NCBI RefSeq assembly: GCF_030161615.1
Contig: NZ_BSUN01000001.1
Span: 2,666,001-2,730,000 of the forward strand
From: Demequina litorisediminis
GTDB taxonomy: Bacteria; Actinomycetota; Actinomycetes; Actinomycetales; Demequinaceae
Length of the DNA: 64,000 nt
Direction of reading: 5' to 3'
A model generated the notes under the pieces. That model searched no databases and was not told where the DNA came from. It was given only the letters and a program-made list of their open reading frames with translations. A program made the position numbers and the translations under genes. Below, one piece after another: positions 1 through 15,265 of this stretch (position 1 is its first letter; each line of letters opens with the position of its first letter).

Positions 1-719
1 GAGGTCGAGGTTCTCGACATCGACATGGACCGCGAGCGTGTCTCGCTGTCGCTCAAGGCGACGCAGGAGGACCCGTGGGCCGTGTACGCCCGCACCCACG
101 CGATCGGTCAGATCGTCCCGGGTAAGGTCACCAAGGCTCGTTCCGTTCGGCGCGTTCGTGCGCGTCTACGACGGCATCGAGGGCCTGGTCCACATCTCCG
201 AGCCTCGCCGTTCGCCACGTCGACCTGCCCGAGCAGGTTGTTCAGGCCGATGAAGAGGTCTTCGTCAAGATCATCGACATCGACCTCGAGCGTCGCCGCA
301 TCTCGCTGTCCATCAAGCAGGCCAACGAGGGTGTCGACCCGGCCGGCGAGGACTTCGACCCCGCGCTGTACGGCATGACCGCGGAGTACGACGACCAGGG
401 GAACTACAAGTACCCCGAGGGCTTCGACCCCGAGACGCAGGAATGGCGCGACGGCTTCGACGAGCAGCGCGAGGCCTGGGAGGCAGACTACGCCAAGGCC
501 CACGAGCGCTGGGAGGCACACAAGCAGTTCGTTGCCAAGCAGGACGAGCAGGCCGCCGAGGCAGAGGCCACCGAGCCCGCCGCAGGCGCCGCGCGTCGTG
601 CCGGCGGCAAGCGTGACGCCGGTGCATCGTACTCGTCGCACGACGAGTCGTCCGACGCGGGCACGCTCGCCTCGGACGAGCGCCTCGCCGCTCTGCGCGA
701 GAAGGCGACCGGCAACTAA
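1..719 (+). CDS. rpsA: 30S ribosomal protein S1 (bS1), C-terminal part
   Basis: This is the 3' part of rpsA; the 5' end lies outside the window. S1 binds mRNA on the small ribosomal subunit. Visible are the end of one S1 (OB-fold) repeat (VSLSLKATQEDPW), one complete S1 repeat (GKVTKLVPFGAFV through RRRISLSIKQAN), and an acidic, low-complexity actinobacterial C-terminal tail rich in Glu, Ala and Ser. The frame is continuous only after removing one base from AGGCT (134-138) and one from AGCCT (201-205), both in codons expected to read Lys-Leu and Glu-Leu. These look like sequence errors, because S1 is essential. A strong hairpin follows the stop. Confidence 0.95.
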
Positions 720-736
720 GACCTGCCGCAGTCGCG

Positions 737-766
737 AAGGCCGTCGCCCCTTGGGGCGGCGGCCTT
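737..766 (+). terminator. rpsA terminator hairpin
   Basis: A GC-rich stem (AAGGCCGTCGCCCC against GGCGGCGGCCTT) with a TTGG loop begins 18 bp after the rpsA stop and is followed by T-containing sequence. It separates rpsA from coaE. Confidence 0.65.
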
Positions 767-872
767 CGTCGTTCCCGCCGGTCCCTGTCCGATGCCTGTG
801 CGCCCGGCAGCCTCCAGAGCCGGCCGATGTGGTGGTTGCCGCCCGTCACGATGAACTGGGAGACTCTGACCC

Positions 873-1462
873 ATGCTTCGTATCGGCCTTACGGGGGAAT
901 CGCCGCTGGCAAGTCGACGGCGTCCGCACACTTTGCGGCGCTCGGCGCGCGCGTCGTGGACCATGACGTGCTGGCACGCCGTGCCGTCGAACCCGGATCG
1001 GCGGGGCTCGTGGACATCGTCCGCGTGTTCGGTGACCGGGTCATCAAGGACGGATCGCTCGACCGCGCGGCGCTCGCCGCCATCGTCTTCAATGACCCCA
1101 CCGCGCGCGAACGCCTGAACGGAATCGTGCACCCCTCGGTCTTCGCGATGGGCAGGGCTGCCGACCGGCAGGCACGAGCAGACGGCGTGGACGTGGTCGT
1201 GCATGACATCCCGTTGCTCGTCGAAAGCGGTCAGATCGCCGACTTCGACACGGTCATCACCGTGGCGGCGCCCGTGGAGGTGCGCGTCGAGCGTCTCATC
1301 GCCTCGCGGGGGATGACGCGCCAGGAAGCCGTGGCACGCATCGGCGCGCAGGCCAGTGACGACGCGCGCGCGGCCATTGCCGATGTGGTGCTTGACGGCG
1401 CGGGCTCGGCGGAGTCCCTGCGCCGGCAGGTGGAAGAGTGGTGGGCCGTCCACGTTCCCTGA
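873..1462 (+). CDS. coaE: Dephospho-CoA kinase
   Basis: CoaE phosphorylates the ribose 3'-hydroxyl of dephospho-CoA, the last step of CoA synthesis, in the cytoplasm. The N-terminus reads MLRIGLTG, then the P-loop GGIAAGKST once a G is restored in the run at 893-897 (six G expected, five present). Downstream are the DHDVLAR and HPSVF-type motifs of the family. The corrected length is 196 residues, normal for CoaE. The gene lies between rpsA and uvrB, a common actinobacterial order. The homopolymer deletion near codon 8 would abolish function if real, so it is most likely a read error. Confidence 0.93.
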
Positions 1463-1488
1463 GTGGCGTCCGTGTCAGTGGTGACGCG

Positions 1489-1494
1489 TACCGT
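1489..1494 (+). promoter_or_regulatory. -10 box (TACCGT) placing uvrB as leaderless
   Basis: TACCGT ends 6 nt before the uvrB ATG. This is the same TANNNT-N6/7-start arrangement seen at several other genes here, and no Shine-Dalgarno sequence lies between box and start. Confidence 0.5.
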
Positions 1495-1500
1495 AGAGCC

Positions 1501-3575
1501 ATGAGTCCTGACCTACGCCGTAGCGAGGCCCCGTTCAAGGTCGTCTCCGAGTACCAGCCGTCGGGCGACCAGCCCAAGGCGATCGACGAGCCTTGAGCGA
1601 CGACTGCGCGCGGGGGAGCAGGACGTGGTGTTGCTGGGCGCCACGGGAACCGGAAAATCGGCCACGACGGCATGGCTCGTGGAGCGACTGCAGCGGCCCA
1701 CGCTCGTCATGGCTCACAATAAGACGCTCGCCGCGCAGGCTCGCGAACGAGTTCCGTGACCTGCTTCCCCACAACGCGGTCGAGTACTTCGTGAGCCTAC
1801 TACGACTACTACCAGCCCGAGGCGTACGTCCCGCAGACCGATACCTTCATCGAGAAGGACTCGTCCATCAACGAGGAGGTCGAGCGGCTGCGCTACTCGG
1901 CGACCAACTCGCTGTTGACCCGGCGCGACGTGGTGGTCGTGTCGTCCGTGTCCTGCATCTATGGACTCGGCACGCCAGAGGAATACATCCAGGGCATGGT
2001 TTCGCTTGCAGTGGGCGACTCCGTGGACCGCGACATGCTGCTGCGCGAGTTCGTCCAGATGCAGTACTCGCGCAATGACCTCGCCTTCACCAGGGGCACC
2101 TTCCGCGTGCGCGGCGACACGGTAGAGATCATCCCGGTCTATGAGGAACTCGCCATCCGCATCGAGTTCTTCGGCGACGAGATCGACGCTCTCTACACGC
2201 TCCATCCGCTCACGGGTCAAGTGGTGGAGCAGCGTCAGCAGGTGCACATCTTCCCGGCGTCGCACTACGTCGCCAGTGAGCAGAGGATGAATGCGGCGAT
2301 CCGCACCATCGAACTCGAGCCTGGGCGAGAGGCTCGAAGAACTCGAGCGGCAGAACAAGCCTGCTCGAGGCGCAGCGTCTGAAGATGCGTACGACCTTCG
2401 ATCTCGAGATGATGCGCTCCGTGGGGACGTGTTCCGGCATCGAGAACTACTCACGCCACATCGAGCAGCGAGAGGCCGGCACTCCGCCACACACGCTGCT
2501 CGATTATTTCCCCGACGACTTCCTGCTTGTCCTCGACGAGTCACACGTGACGGTCCCGCAGATCGGCGCCATGTTCGAGGGCGACAGGTCTCGCAAGCGC
2601 ACGCTGGTCGAGCACGGCTTCCGGCTTCCCTCGGCCCTCGACAACCGGCCCCTCACGTGGGGCGAGTTCCTCCACCGCACCGGCCAGACCGTCTACCTCT
2701 CGGCCACGCCTGGCCAGTACGAGCCTGGATGCGGCCGACGGCGTCGTGGAGCAGATCATCCGCCCCACAGGACTGGTCGACCCCGAGATCGTGGTCAAGC
2801 CCACGGAGGGTCAGATCGACGACCTGCTGGAACAGATCCGGTTGCGGGTGGAGCGCGACGAGCGTGTGCTGGTCACCACGCTGACGAAGAAGATGGCGGA
2901 GGACCTTACCGAGTTCCTTTCCGACCGGGACGTGCGCGTCGAGTACCTGCATTCGGATGTTGACACGCTGCGACGCGTCGAGCTGCTGCGCGAGCCTGCG
3001 CATGGGCCGGTACGACGTGCTGGTGGGCATCAACCTCCTCCGCGAGGGCCTTGACCTGCCCGAGGTGTCGCTCGTGTCGATCCTCGACGCCGACAAGGAG
3101 GGCTTCCTCCGGTCCGGCACGTCGCTCATCCAGACCATCGGACGCGCGGCGCGCAACGTCTCCGGACAGGTGCACATGTACGCCGACACGATCACCGACT
3201 CGATGGGCAAGGCCATCGAGGAAACGAACCGTCGTCGTGACATCCAGATCGCCTACAACAAGGACAACGGGATCGACCCCACGCCGCTGCGCAAGCGCAT
3301 CGGCGACATCACCGAGATGCTGGCGCGCGAGGAGGCGGACACCGCCGAAACTCTCGAGCGCGCCAAGGGCTCGAGCGCGGGGGCGCGCACCCATGCGAAG
3401 GCGCCGTCGCCGATGGCCGGCAGGCCTTCCGAGGAGCCGACGCAGGCTCATCGAGGATCTCAGTGCGCAGATGCGAGAGGCCGCGGCCGAGTTGCGCTTC
3501 GAGATCGCCGCGCGGCTGCGCGACGAGATCGGCGAACTCAAGAAGGAACTGCGCCAGATGCTCGACGCGGGGTGA
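1501..3575 (+). CDS. uvrB: Excinuclease ABC subunit B
   Basis: UvrB is the damage-verification helicase of nucleotide excision repair, loaded by UvrA and nicked with UvrC. Seen are the Walker [11 protein letters not shown], the beta-hairpin [16 protein letters not shown], helicase motif [17 protein letters not shown], the C-terminal helicase signature GRAARN, and a terminal UVR coiled coil ([13 protein letters not shown]). The corrected length is 688 residues, normal for the family. Eight AGCT sites carry an extra base: 1589, 1737, 1794, 2318, 2358, 2722, 2993 and 3444. An intact AGCT remains at 2981. The density of identical lesions in a universal repair gene argues against real decay. No SOS box is visible upstream, unlike uvrA. 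Confidence 0.96.
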
Positions 3576-3630
3576 TGCGCGCGTCCACGGTCATCCACGA
3601 GGAGGAGGCGCTATCTCCGATGTCCTCCTT

Positions 3631-3636
3631 TAGGAT
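3631..3636 (+). promoter_or_regulatory. -10 box (TAGGAT) for leaderless terC-like gene
   Basis: TAGGAT lies 6 nt upstream of the GTG start. The 67-bp uvrB-terC spacer is too short for a yybP-ykoY manganese riboswitch, which often precedes TerC genes elsewhere. Confidence 0.5.
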
Positions 3637-3642
3637 TGCCCG

Positions 3643-4770
3643 GTGACCGATCCTCTTGTCTGGACCGTGACGATCGCGCTGATCGTCGGACTCTTCGTGT
3701 TCGATTTCGCCGTCGTCATCCGTAAGCCCCACGAGCCGAGCTTCAAGGAGTCGGTGGCGTGGTCGCTGTTCTACATCGGCGTGGCCGTCGTGTTCGGACT
3801 TGTCCTGCACATCTGGCACCACGAGTTCGTCACTGGTGAGTTCTTCGCCGGATACATCACCGAGAAGGCGTTGTCCGTTGACAACCTGTTCGTCTTCCTG
3901 GTGATCATGACGCGGTTCGCTGTGCCGCCGAAGTACCGCTCGCGCGTGCTGCTCGTCGGCATCGCCGTGGCGCTCGTGCTGCGAGGCATCTTCATCGCGG
4001 CGGGCGCCGCGGCTCTCGACGCCTTCTCGGTGCTGTTCTACGTCTTCGGTGCCTTCCTGATCTACACCGCCTGGGGACTGGCGCGCGAGAACAAGGATGA
4101 GGCCGGCGACGAGGACTACGAGGAGGGCCGCCTCGTCCGCCTCGTGCGCCGCCTGTACCCCGTCACCGATGGGTACCGCGAGGGTCGAGTCTTCGTGAAG
4201 GAAGCCGGCCGTCGCATGGTGACGCCGATGCTCCTGGTGATGGTGGCCATCGGCTCCACCGACGTCCTGTTCGCTCTCGACTCGATTCCCGCGATCTTCG
4301 GCCTGACTCAGGACCCGTTCATCGTCTTTACCGCCAACGCCTTCGCGCTACTGGGCCTACGCCGCCTGTACTTCCTGGTGCAGGGCCTCCTGCAGCGCCT
4401 GGTGTACCTGCACTACGGCCTCGCCGCCATCCTTGCGTTCATCGGCGTGAAGCTCGTTCTCCATGCGCTTCACGAGAACAACCTGTCGTTCATCAACGGC
4501 GGCGAGCACGTGAAGGTCCCGGAGATCACGACCGGCATGTCGCTCATCGTGATCGTGGGCATCCTGGCGATCGCGACCATCGCGAGCCTCGTGGCCACGC
4601 GCGGCAAGTCCGCGCTGGCGGACGAGGTCGAGGCGGCGCACGGGGGAGAGGCGCTCGAGGCGACCGCGGGCAGCGAGCCGGAGGACGTGGAGCCCGCGTC
4701 GTCGGCCTCTGCCGGCGCATCGGCCGAGACGACCGGCGAGCACGCCTCAACGCCTGACGACCGCCGCTAG
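3643..4770 (+). CDS. TerC/Alx-family integral membrane protein
   Basis: This 375-residue polytopic membrane protein has about eight hydrophobic segments and the TerC hallmarks: acidic residues in membrane helices ([14 protein letters not shown] near residue 75 and [13 protein letters not shown] near residue 205). The family includes Alx and TerC, linked to manganese export, metallation of exoenzymes and tellurium resistance. The metal role here is inferred from family only. The C-terminus (from about residue 320) is an acidic Ala/Glu/Ser-rich tail. The gene has no frame lesion. GTG start chosen because of the -10 box 6 nt upstream and because the protein begins directly with the first membrane helix. 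Confidence 0.9.
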   Translation: MTDPLVWTVTIALIVGLFVFDFAVVIRKPHEPSFKESVAWSLFYIGVAVVFGLVLHIWHHEFVTGEFFAGYITEKALSVDNLFVFLVIMTRFAVPPKYRSRVLLVGIAVALVLRGIFIAAGAAALDAFSVLFYVFGAFLIYTAWGLARENKDEAGDEDYEEGRLVRLVRRLYPVTDGYREGRVFVKEAGRRMVTPMLLVMVAIGSTDVLFALDSIPAIFGLTQDPFIVFTANAFALLGLRRLYFLVQGLLQRLVYLHYGLAAILAFIGVKLVLHALHENNLSFINGGEHVKVPEITTGMSLIVIVGILAIATIASLVATRGKSALADEVEAAHGGEALEATAGSEPEDVEPASSASAGASAETTGEHASTPDDRR

Positions 4771-4780
4771 GGCCCATCTG

Positions 4781-4826
4781 ACGCGAGAGGGCGTCCTGAG
4801 CCCAGGGTCAGGACGCCCTCTCGCGT
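4781..4826. terminator. Bidirectional terminator between terC-like gene and yciI-like gene
   Basis: A perfect 19-bp stem (ACGCGAGAGGGCGTCCTGA and its complement) with an 8-nt loop sits between convergent genes. Confidence 0.8.
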
Positions 4827-4839
4827 TGGCGGATGGTGT

Positions 4840-5115
4840 TTACGCCCAGACGGCCGGCCAGCGACGAATGCGGCGCTCGGCCACGAGTCCCGCCACGTAG
4901 AACGGGTCGGTGTCGAGCATGGCCTCGACCTCGTCGAGGGTCTCCGCGCGCCCGATGAGCAGGGCGCCGGCGGCGCCCTCGTCGTCGAAGCGCCCGTAGG
5001 CGGGCATGCTGCCCTGCTCGGCGAGCGCCGCGAGGTGGGCGCGGTGCTCAGGGCGGAGGCGGTCCCGCTCGTCGGCGCGGTCGTCGTACACGTACTCGAT
5101 CATCCAGTCGGTCAT
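4840..5115 (-). CDS. YciI-like protein
   Basis: This 91-residue cytosolic protein has the ferredoxin-like alpha/beta fold signature of the YCII family ([47 protein letters not shown]). The family resembles chlorodiphenylacetate-type dimeric barrels and has a proposed His-Asp pair; His-24 and Asp-70 would be the candidates. The biological function is unknown. The ATG at 5115 was preferred over an upstream in-frame ATG because homology begins there and the longer start would run across the uvrA SOS box. It is divergent from uvrA. Confidence 0.8.
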   Translation of the reverse strand: MTDWMIEYVYDDRADERDRLRPEHRAHLAALAEQGSMPAYGRFDDEGAAGALLIGRAETLDEVEAMLDTDPFYVAGLVAERRIRRWPAVWA

Positions 5116-5166
5116 GCCGCCATGCTCCCAGGTCGCGCAGCCGCCAATCCGGGACGACACGCCCAT

Positions 5167-5182
5167 TCGAACGTGCGTTCGA
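5167..5182. promoter_or_regulatory. LexA SOS box upstream of uvrA
   Basis: TCGAACGTGCGTTCGA is a perfect match to the actinobacterial LexA operator TCGAAC-N4-GTTCGA. It lies 13 bp upstream of the TACGAT -10 box (5196-5201) and 25 bp before the uvrA GTG, so LexA would block promoter access. It could also affect the divergent yciI-like gene. Confidence 0.88.
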
Positions 5183-5195
5183 ACGCCAAGGCCCG

Positions 5196-5201
5196 TACGA
5201 T
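5196..5201 (+). promoter_or_regulatory. -10 box (TACGAT) of uvrA
   Basis: TACGAT ends 6 nt before the GTG start, so the mRNA should be leaderless or nearly so. Confidence 0.55.
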
Positions 5202-5207
5202 GAGCGG

Positions 5208-8049
<2,842 letters not shown>

Positions 8050-8058
8050 AGTCGACCG

Positions 8059-9943
8059 GTGGCTGATCCCGCGAGTACCGGCCTGCGCCGGGCACCATTC
8101 CCACGCGACCCGGCGTCTACCGGTTCCGTGACCCCCACGGCAGGGTGGTGTACGTCGGCAAGGCGAAGAACCTGCGCGCGCGGCTGGCGAACTACTTCCA
8201 GCCGCTCGCCAACCTCCACCCGCGTACCCAGATGATGGTGACGACCGCGGCCTCCGTCGAGTGGACGGTGGTGCGCAACGAGGTCGAGTCGCTCATCCTT
8301 GAACACACGTGGATCAAGGAATACGACCCGCGGTTCAACGTGGTCTTCAAGGACGACAAGTCGTACCCGTACCTTGCCGTCACGCTCAACGAGAAGTTCC
8401 CGCGCATCCAGGTCATGCGCGGCGACCGCAAGAAAGGCGTGCGGTACTTCGGGCCATACGCCAAGGCGTGGGCCATCCGCGAGACCGTCGATACGCTGCT
8501 CGCCGCGCTTCCCGTGCGCACCTGCGCGCCGGGCGTGTTCAGGAAGGCCGAGCGCCAAGGGCGTCCGTGCCTGCTGGGCTACATCGACAAGTGCTCGGCT
8601 CCGTGCGTGGGCCGGATCTCCCCGGAGGACCACCGCGCCCTCGCAGAACGGGTCTGCGCCGTGCTCGGCGGCGACGCCAAGGGCATCATGCGCGACCTCA
8701 CGCACACCATGAACGATGCCGCGGAGCGGGAAGACTTCGAGGCGGCGGCACGGGCACGCGACCGACTCCAGGCACTCACCGCCGTGCTCGACCGCAACGC
8801 CGTGGTGCTCGACGCGGGCGTCGACGTCGACATCTTCAGCCTCGTGGACGACGAAATGGAGGCTGCCGCCCACGTGTTCTATGTGCGTGACGGCCGCATC
8901 ACGGGTGAGCGTGGCTGGGTGGTGGACAAGCCCGAGCCGCTCGGCGCGGCCGCCATGGTGCTGCAGCCTGGTCCAGGAGGCCTACGGCGCCGCGGAGGCG
9001 GACGACATTCCCCCCGAGGTGCTCGTGCCTGCGTTGCCGGACGACGCGGCGCCGCTCGCCGAGGTCCTGGGCGGCATGCGAGGCACCAGGGTCGCTATCC
9101 GGGTGCCGCAACGGGGCAAGAAGGCGGAACTAGCGCAGACGGGTCACCAGAACGCCCAGCAGGTGCTCGATCAGCACCGGCTGAAGCGCGCCAGTGACCT
9201 CACGACGAGGTCCGCGGCACTGCAGGAACTGCAGGAGGCTCTCGGCATGGTCGAGGCACCGCTCAGGATCGAGTGCTACGACATCTCCCACACCCAGGGC
9301 ACCCACCAGGTGGGCTCGATGGTCGTGTTCGAGGATGCGCTGCCTCGCAAGAAGGAGTATCGCCAGTTCTCCATCGCCGATGCCGTGGATGACACGGCCG
9401 CGATGGACGAGGTGCTGACGCGACGGTTCACCCGCTACCTCGAGGAGTCGCAACTGCCGCCCGAGGAGCGCGAAAGCGCGCGTTTCGCGTATCCGCCGCA
9501 GCCTGGTCGTCGTCGACGGTGGTCTTCCGCAGGTGAATGCCGCTCGGGAGGTGCTGGACCGGCTCGGGATCACGGACGTGTTCCTCTGCGGCCTTGCGAA
9601 GCGGCTGGAGGAGATCTGGATCCCTGGTGAACCCTTCCCTGTGATCCTGCCGCGCGGTTCCGAGGCGCTCTACCTGATGCAACGGGTCCGCGACGAGGCG
9701 CACCGTTTCGCCATCCGGCACCACCGCGCCAAGCGCGGCAAGACCGTGACGGCATCGGCGCTCGATAGCCTCCCGGGCATCGGCCCCTCGCGCGCCAAGG
9801 CGCTGATCCGGCACTTCGGATCACCCGCACGGCTCAAGGAGGCCTCCGCCGAGCAGATCGCGCTGGTGCCGGGGATCGGGGAGGGGCTTGCCCGGTCGGT
9901 CTACGCCGCACTTCACGGTGACGATGGCATGCTGGAGTCATGA
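8059..9943 (+). CDS. uvrC: Excinuclease ABC subunit C
   Basis: UvrC makes the dual incisions in nucleotide excision repair. Domains in order: GIY-YIG nuclease ([22 protein letters not shown]), a Cys-rich stretch ([15 protein letters not shown]), the UVR helix near residue 205 ([16 protein letters not shown]), the RNase H-like second nuclease ([27 protein letters not shown]), and C-terminal helix-hairpin-helix repeats ([25 protein letters not shown]). Corrected length 627 residues. Lesions: AGCT read as AGT at 8074 (expected Ser-Tyr-Arg), and extra bases at 8965 and 9500. It overlaps rapZ by the tetranucleotide ATGA, so the two are translationally coupled. Confidence 0.95.
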
Positions 9944-10863
9944 CGGAAGATCCCCATCCGCCGACGTACCCCTCCGGCATCCCGCGTCCCACAACCCACG
10001 CGCGTGGGGATGGGGCCGAGGTCCTTGTGCTCACCGGCATGTCCGGGGCGGGCCGGACCAGAGCGGCTGCTGTCCTCGCCGATCTGGGCTGGTATGTCGT
10101 CGATAACCTGCCGCCGCACCTGATGGGTGACCTGGTGGACTCGCTGCTGGGCCGCGAGTCCACGCGCAAGCTGCGGTGGTGGTCGACGCCCGCGGCGGCG
10201 CCTTCCTTGAGGACCTTGATCCGGTGGTGGAGGAGCCTCGAGCAGCGCGGAGTCCAGGTGCGCATCGTGTTCCTCGACGCCTCGGACGAGACCCTGGTGC
10301 GTCGCTTTGAGGAGGCCCGCAGGCCGCACCCGCTCCAGGGTGACGGCACGCTGCTTGAGGGGATCCGCAAGGAGCGCGAGATCGTGGCCGGCACGCGCCG
10401 CACGGCCGACCACGTCATCGACACGTCCAGACTCAATGTGCATCAACTGCGTGAGGTCATCACGGCGGAGATCGCCGCCCAAGTGCCCCAGTTGCAGGTC
10501 AATGTGCAGTCTTTCGGCTTCAAGAACGGCATCCCCGTCGACGCGGACTTTGTGGCGGACGTCCGCTTCCTCGCCAATCCCCATTGGGACCCTGCGTTGC
10601 GGCCGCTGACGGGCCTCGATGCGCCGGTGCGCGACCACGTCCTCCACGGGTTGGGGGCCGAGGAGTTCCTCGACGGCTACACGGCCGTGCTCGACGGCGC
10701 GCTTCAGCGCTACCGCGCTCACGACAAGCCGTCGGTCACGGTCGGCGTGGGGTGCACGGGGGCAAGCATCGCTCGGTCGCGATCGCCGAGGAGCCTTGGT
10801 CGTCGCCTTCAGGAGCGCGGGTACGCGGTGCGGATCAGCCACCGCGACAGGACGCTGGGATGA
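9940..10863 (+). CDS. rapZ: RapZ-family nucleotide-binding protein
   Basis: This family member has an N-terminal P-loop ([11 protein letters not shown]), then VVDNLPPHL, and the C-terminal RapZ domain with [20 protein letters not shown] and GCTGGKHRSV. In Escherichia coli RapZ controls GlmZ small RNA and amino-sugar synthesis; in actinobacteria the role is less clear. The product is 307 residues. Four lesions cancel in pairs: one base is missing next to AGCT at 10169-10173, and an extra base is present at AGCCT 10234; one G is missing in the run at 10758-10762, and an extra base is present at 10792. The conserved uvrC-rapZ-yvcK-whiA order and ATGA overlaps on both sides indicate one operon. 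Confidence 0.92.
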   Translation: MTEDPHPPTYPSGIPRPTTHARGDGAEVLVLTGMSGAGRTRAAAVLADLGWYVVDNLPPHLMGDLVDSLLGRESTRKLRWWSTPAAAPSLRTLIRWWRSLEQRGVQVRIVFLDASDETLVRRFEEARRPHPLQGDGTLLEGIRKEREIVAGTRRTADHVIDTSRLNVHQLREVITAEIAAQVPQLQVNVQSFGFKNGIPVDADFVADVRFLANPHWDPALRPLTGLDAPVRDHVLHGLGAEEFLDGYTAVLDGALQRYRAHDKPSVTVGVGCTGASIARSRSPRSLGRRLQERGYAVRISHRDRTLG

Positions 10864-11778
10864 CACTGCGCGTGGTCGCCCTCGGCGGCGGGCACGGGCT
10901 GTATCACTCGTTGACCGCGCTGCGGGGAGTGACGAGCGACCTCACCGCGATCGTGACGGTGGCCGATGACGGCGGCTCGTCGGGCCGCCTGCGCTCCGAG
11001 ATGGGCATCGTGCCTCCTGGGGACCTCCGCATGGCACTGTCCGCCCTCTGTGGCGACTCCGAGTGGGGGACCACCTGGCGAGACGTGTTGCAGTGGCGCT
11101 TCACGACGGAAGGTGCCCTCGACGGGCACGCCGTCGGCAACCTGCTCATCGCCGCCCTGTGGGATCGGTGCGGCAACGTGGTGGAGGGGCTCGACTGGGT
11201 GGCGCGGCTACTCCAGGCACACGGCAGGGTCCTGCCGCTGTCCGATGAGCCGCTGACCGTGCGTGCCAGCGTCGAGGGCCCCGATGGCGTGGTGGAGGTT
11301 CGCGGCCAGGTGGCTGTGGCGCTAGCCGCGGGGCGCGTGCGGGAGCTCGCGCTCGATCCGCCCCACCCCCATGTGCCGGAGGAGACCCTCACGGCCCTGG
11401 CCGAGGCCGATGCCGTCGTCCTGGGTCCGGGGAGCCTGGTACACCTCGGTGCTGACACACTTCGCCGTGGCCCCTGTGGCCGCGCGGCTGGTGGAGGCAG
11501 GACCTCGTTCGACGGTGATCCTCAACGTCGGCGATGACGATGTGGAGACCGCGGGCATGTCGCGTCTTGACGACGTGCGAGCGCTGCGTGCCGCCGCCCC
11601 GGAGTTTGTGCCTGCGGCCGTCCTCGTCGACCCTGCACACGCCGATGAGCCGGGCCTGCGCGAGGAGATCGAGCAGTGGGGGCCGCGGCTCGCGGTGGCG
11701 CACGTCCGCGACGAGGCACGCTCCCACGCCCACGATCCTCTCGCTCTGCGCCGAGCGCTCACAGATTTGCTGAGGTAA
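10860..11778 (+). CDS. YvcK/CofD-like gluconeogenesis factor
   Basis: This is a UPF0052 protein (305 residues corrected) of the CofD-like superfamily. Motifs seen are [12 protein letters not shown], the [14 protein letters not shown] nucleotide-sugar loop, [14 protein letters not shown] and LGPGSWYTSVL. Family members bind UDP-GlcNAc, and in Bacillus and mycobacteria they are needed for cell-wall homeostasis on gluconeogenic carbon. The start overlaps the rapZ stop (ATGA). One extra base at AGCCT 11433 falls in the conserved GPGSWYTS segment; with it removed the motif is restored exactly. Confidence 0.92.
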
Positions 11779-11815
11779 GGGGACCTCGGGGGACTCGCCG
11801 GCCTCCGGGGAATGG

Positions 11816-11821
11816 CAGAAT
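11816..11821 (+). promoter_or_regulatory. -10-like box (CAGAAT) before whiA
   Basis: CAGAAT ends 6 nt before the whiA ATG. It fits the leaderless pattern more weakly than TANNNT and may supply an internal promoter in the uvrC-rapZ-yvcK-whiA operon. Confidence 0.35.
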
Positions 11822-11827
11822 CGGCGC

Positions 11828-12812
11828 ATGGCTTTGACGGCGCAGGTGAAGGACGAACTGGCAAGGGTCGCGGTCGACAAGACCTCGGCACGCAAGGCGG
11901 AGGTCGCGACGATGCTCCGCTTCGCGGGGGACTCCACATTGTCAGCGGCAGGATTGTGATCGAAGCCGAACTCGACACCGCGGCAGGCGCTCGACGCCTG
12001 CGCGCGTTCATCCACGAGGTGTACGGGCTTGTGGGCGAGATCATCGTGGTGTCTGGCGGCGCTCTCAAGAAGGGCAACCGCTACGTCGTGAGGGTGGTCA
12101 AGGAAGGCGAGTCGCTCGCCCGCCAGACCGGACTGCTCGACCAGCGGGGACGCCCCGTGCGCGGACTGCCTCCCCAGGTCGTCGGAGGGTCGCTCGACGA
12201 CACCGTCGCCGCATGGCGTGGCGCGTTCCTCGCGCACGGTTCGCTCACGGAACCCGGCCGATCATCGGCCCTTGAGGTGACGTCTCCGGGGCCCGAGGCC
12301 GCGTTGGCGCTCGTGGGGGCCGCCCGCAGGCTCGGCATCTCCGCGAAGTCGCGTGAGGTCAGGGGAGTGGACCGCGTGGTGATTCGCGACGGAGAGGCCA
12401 TCGCGCAGGCTCCTGACGCGGCTCGGGGCCCACGACTCGGTGCTCGAGTGGGAGGACAAGCGCACGCGCCGCGAGGTGCGCGGCACGGCGAACCGCCTGG
12501 CGAACTTCGACGACGCCAACCTGCGCCGCTCTGCCCAGGCGGCGGTGGCGGCAGGGGCTCGTGTTGCCCGCGCCTTCGAGATCCTGGGAGACGACGTCCC
12601 GGAGCACCTTCGCGAGGCTGGCGAGCTCCGTCTTGCCAACCGTGACGCATCCCTCGAGGAACTGGGAAAGCCTGGCGACTCCGCCGCTGACCAAGGACGC
12701 CGTCGCGGGTCGGATTAGGCGTCTGCTCGCCACCGCCGACAAGCGTGCGGAGGAACTCGGGATTCCCGATACTGAGGCCGGGATTAACCAGGAGATCTTG
12801 GATCTCGACTGA
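11828..12812 (+). CDS. whiA: DNA-binding protein WhiA
   Basis: WhiA combines a degenerate LAGLIDADG-homing-endonuclease-like N-terminal domain with a C-terminal helix-turn-helix. It is a cell-division and developmental transcription regulator in actinobacteria, studied in Streptomyces, and is conserved in non-sporulating Gram-positives. Corrected length 327 residues, normal. Visible family segments are [21 protein letters not shown]-equivalent [25 protein letters not shown] and [14 protein letters not shown]. Lesions: one G missing in the run 11926-11930 (expected FAGGLH), and extra bases at 12407 and 12669. Confidence 0.93.
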
Positions 12813-12862
12813 CCACCCACCAGGACTTTCGTCGCGTCTCGCCGGTCGGCGCACCGGTGTAG

Positions 12863-14064
<1,202 letters not shown>

Positions 14065-14068
14065 TGAA

Positions 14069-15262
14069 ATGAAGACCATCGCAGGACTGGGAGACCTGAC
14101 CGGCAAGAAGGTGCTGGTTCGCTCCGACCTCAACGTGCCGCTCGACGGCACCACCATCACGGACGACGGCCGCGTGCGCGCCTCCGTCCCGACCATCCAG
14201 GCGCTGCTCGACGCAGGCGCCGCCGTGATCGTCACGGCCCACCTCGGCCGTCCCGGTGGCGAGCCGAAGCCCGAGTACTCGCTCGCGCCCGCGGCCGCCC
14301 GCCTCGCCGAGGTTCTCGGACGCCCCGTGACCCTCGCCGAGGACCTCGTGGGTGACTCGGCGAAGGCCACCGTTGCGGCCCTCGAGCCCGGCCAGGTCGC
14401 CATGCTCGAGAACGTGCGTTACGACAAGCGCGAGACCTCGAAGGTCGACGAGGAGCGCCAGGAGCTCGCCAAGGAGCCTTGCGGCGTTCGCCGATGCGTT
14501 TGTCTCCGACGGCTTCGGTGTGGTCCACCGCAAGCAGGCGTCGGTGTACGACGTGGCGCGCCTGTTGCCCGCCGCGGCCGGCACGCTCGTCGAGAAGGAG
14601 GTCGTCTCCCTCTCGCGCGCCACCACCGACCCTGAGCGCCCCTACGCGGTGGTGCTCGGTGGCTCCAAGGTCTCGGACAAGCCTGGGTGTCATCGGCAAC
14701 CTGCTGACCAAGGCCGACCGTCTCCTCATCGGTGGCGGCATGGTGTTCACCTTCCTCAAGGCCAAGGGCTACGACGTGGGCTCCTCGCTCCTCGAAGAGG
14801 ACCAGGTCGACACCGTGAAGGGCTACCTGGAGACCGCAGCGGCCAATGGTGTGGAGATCGTTCTTCCCACCGACATCGAGGTCGCGGACAAGTTCGCGGC
14901 CGATGCCGAGCACAAGACCGTCGCCGCCGACCAGATTCCCGCCGGCTGGATGGGTCTGGACATCGGCCCCGACTCGGCCGCACTGTTTGCGTCCAAGATC
15001 GCGGACGCCAAGACCATCGTGTGGAACGGCCCCATGGGCGTGTTCGAGTTCGAGGCCTTCGAGGGCGGCACCCGTGCCGTCGCGCAGGCGATGATCGACG
15101 CTGACGGCTTCTCGGTCGTCGGCGGTGGCGACTCGGCCGCGGCCGTGCGCCGCCTCGGCTACGACGAGGCCGGCTTCTCGCACATCTCGACGGGCGGCGG
15201 CGCGTCGCTCGAGCCTGCTTGAGGGCAAGGTCCTGCCGGGCCTCGCCGTACTGGAGGACTGA
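14069..15262 (+). CDS. pgk: Phosphoglycerate kinase
   Basis: Pgk transfers phosphate from 1,3-bisphosphoglycerate to ADP. The N-terminal [11 protein letters not shown], the arginine-containing HLGRPGGE, the [14 protein letters not shown] motif and the C-terminal glycine-rich [15 protein letters not shown] and [20 protein letters not shown] are all present. Corrected length 396 residues. Extra bases lie at AGCCT 14475, 14680 and 15212; an intact AGCT stands at 14462. Only 3 bp separate its stop from the tpiA start, so the two are co-transcribed. Confidence 0.97.
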
Positions 15263-15265
15263 CAC

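Noticed and set aside
3576-3642. A yybP-ykoY manganese riboswitch before the TerC-like gene
   Set aside because: The spacer is only 67 bp, contains the -10 box 6 nt before the start, and lacks the conserved riboswitch loops.
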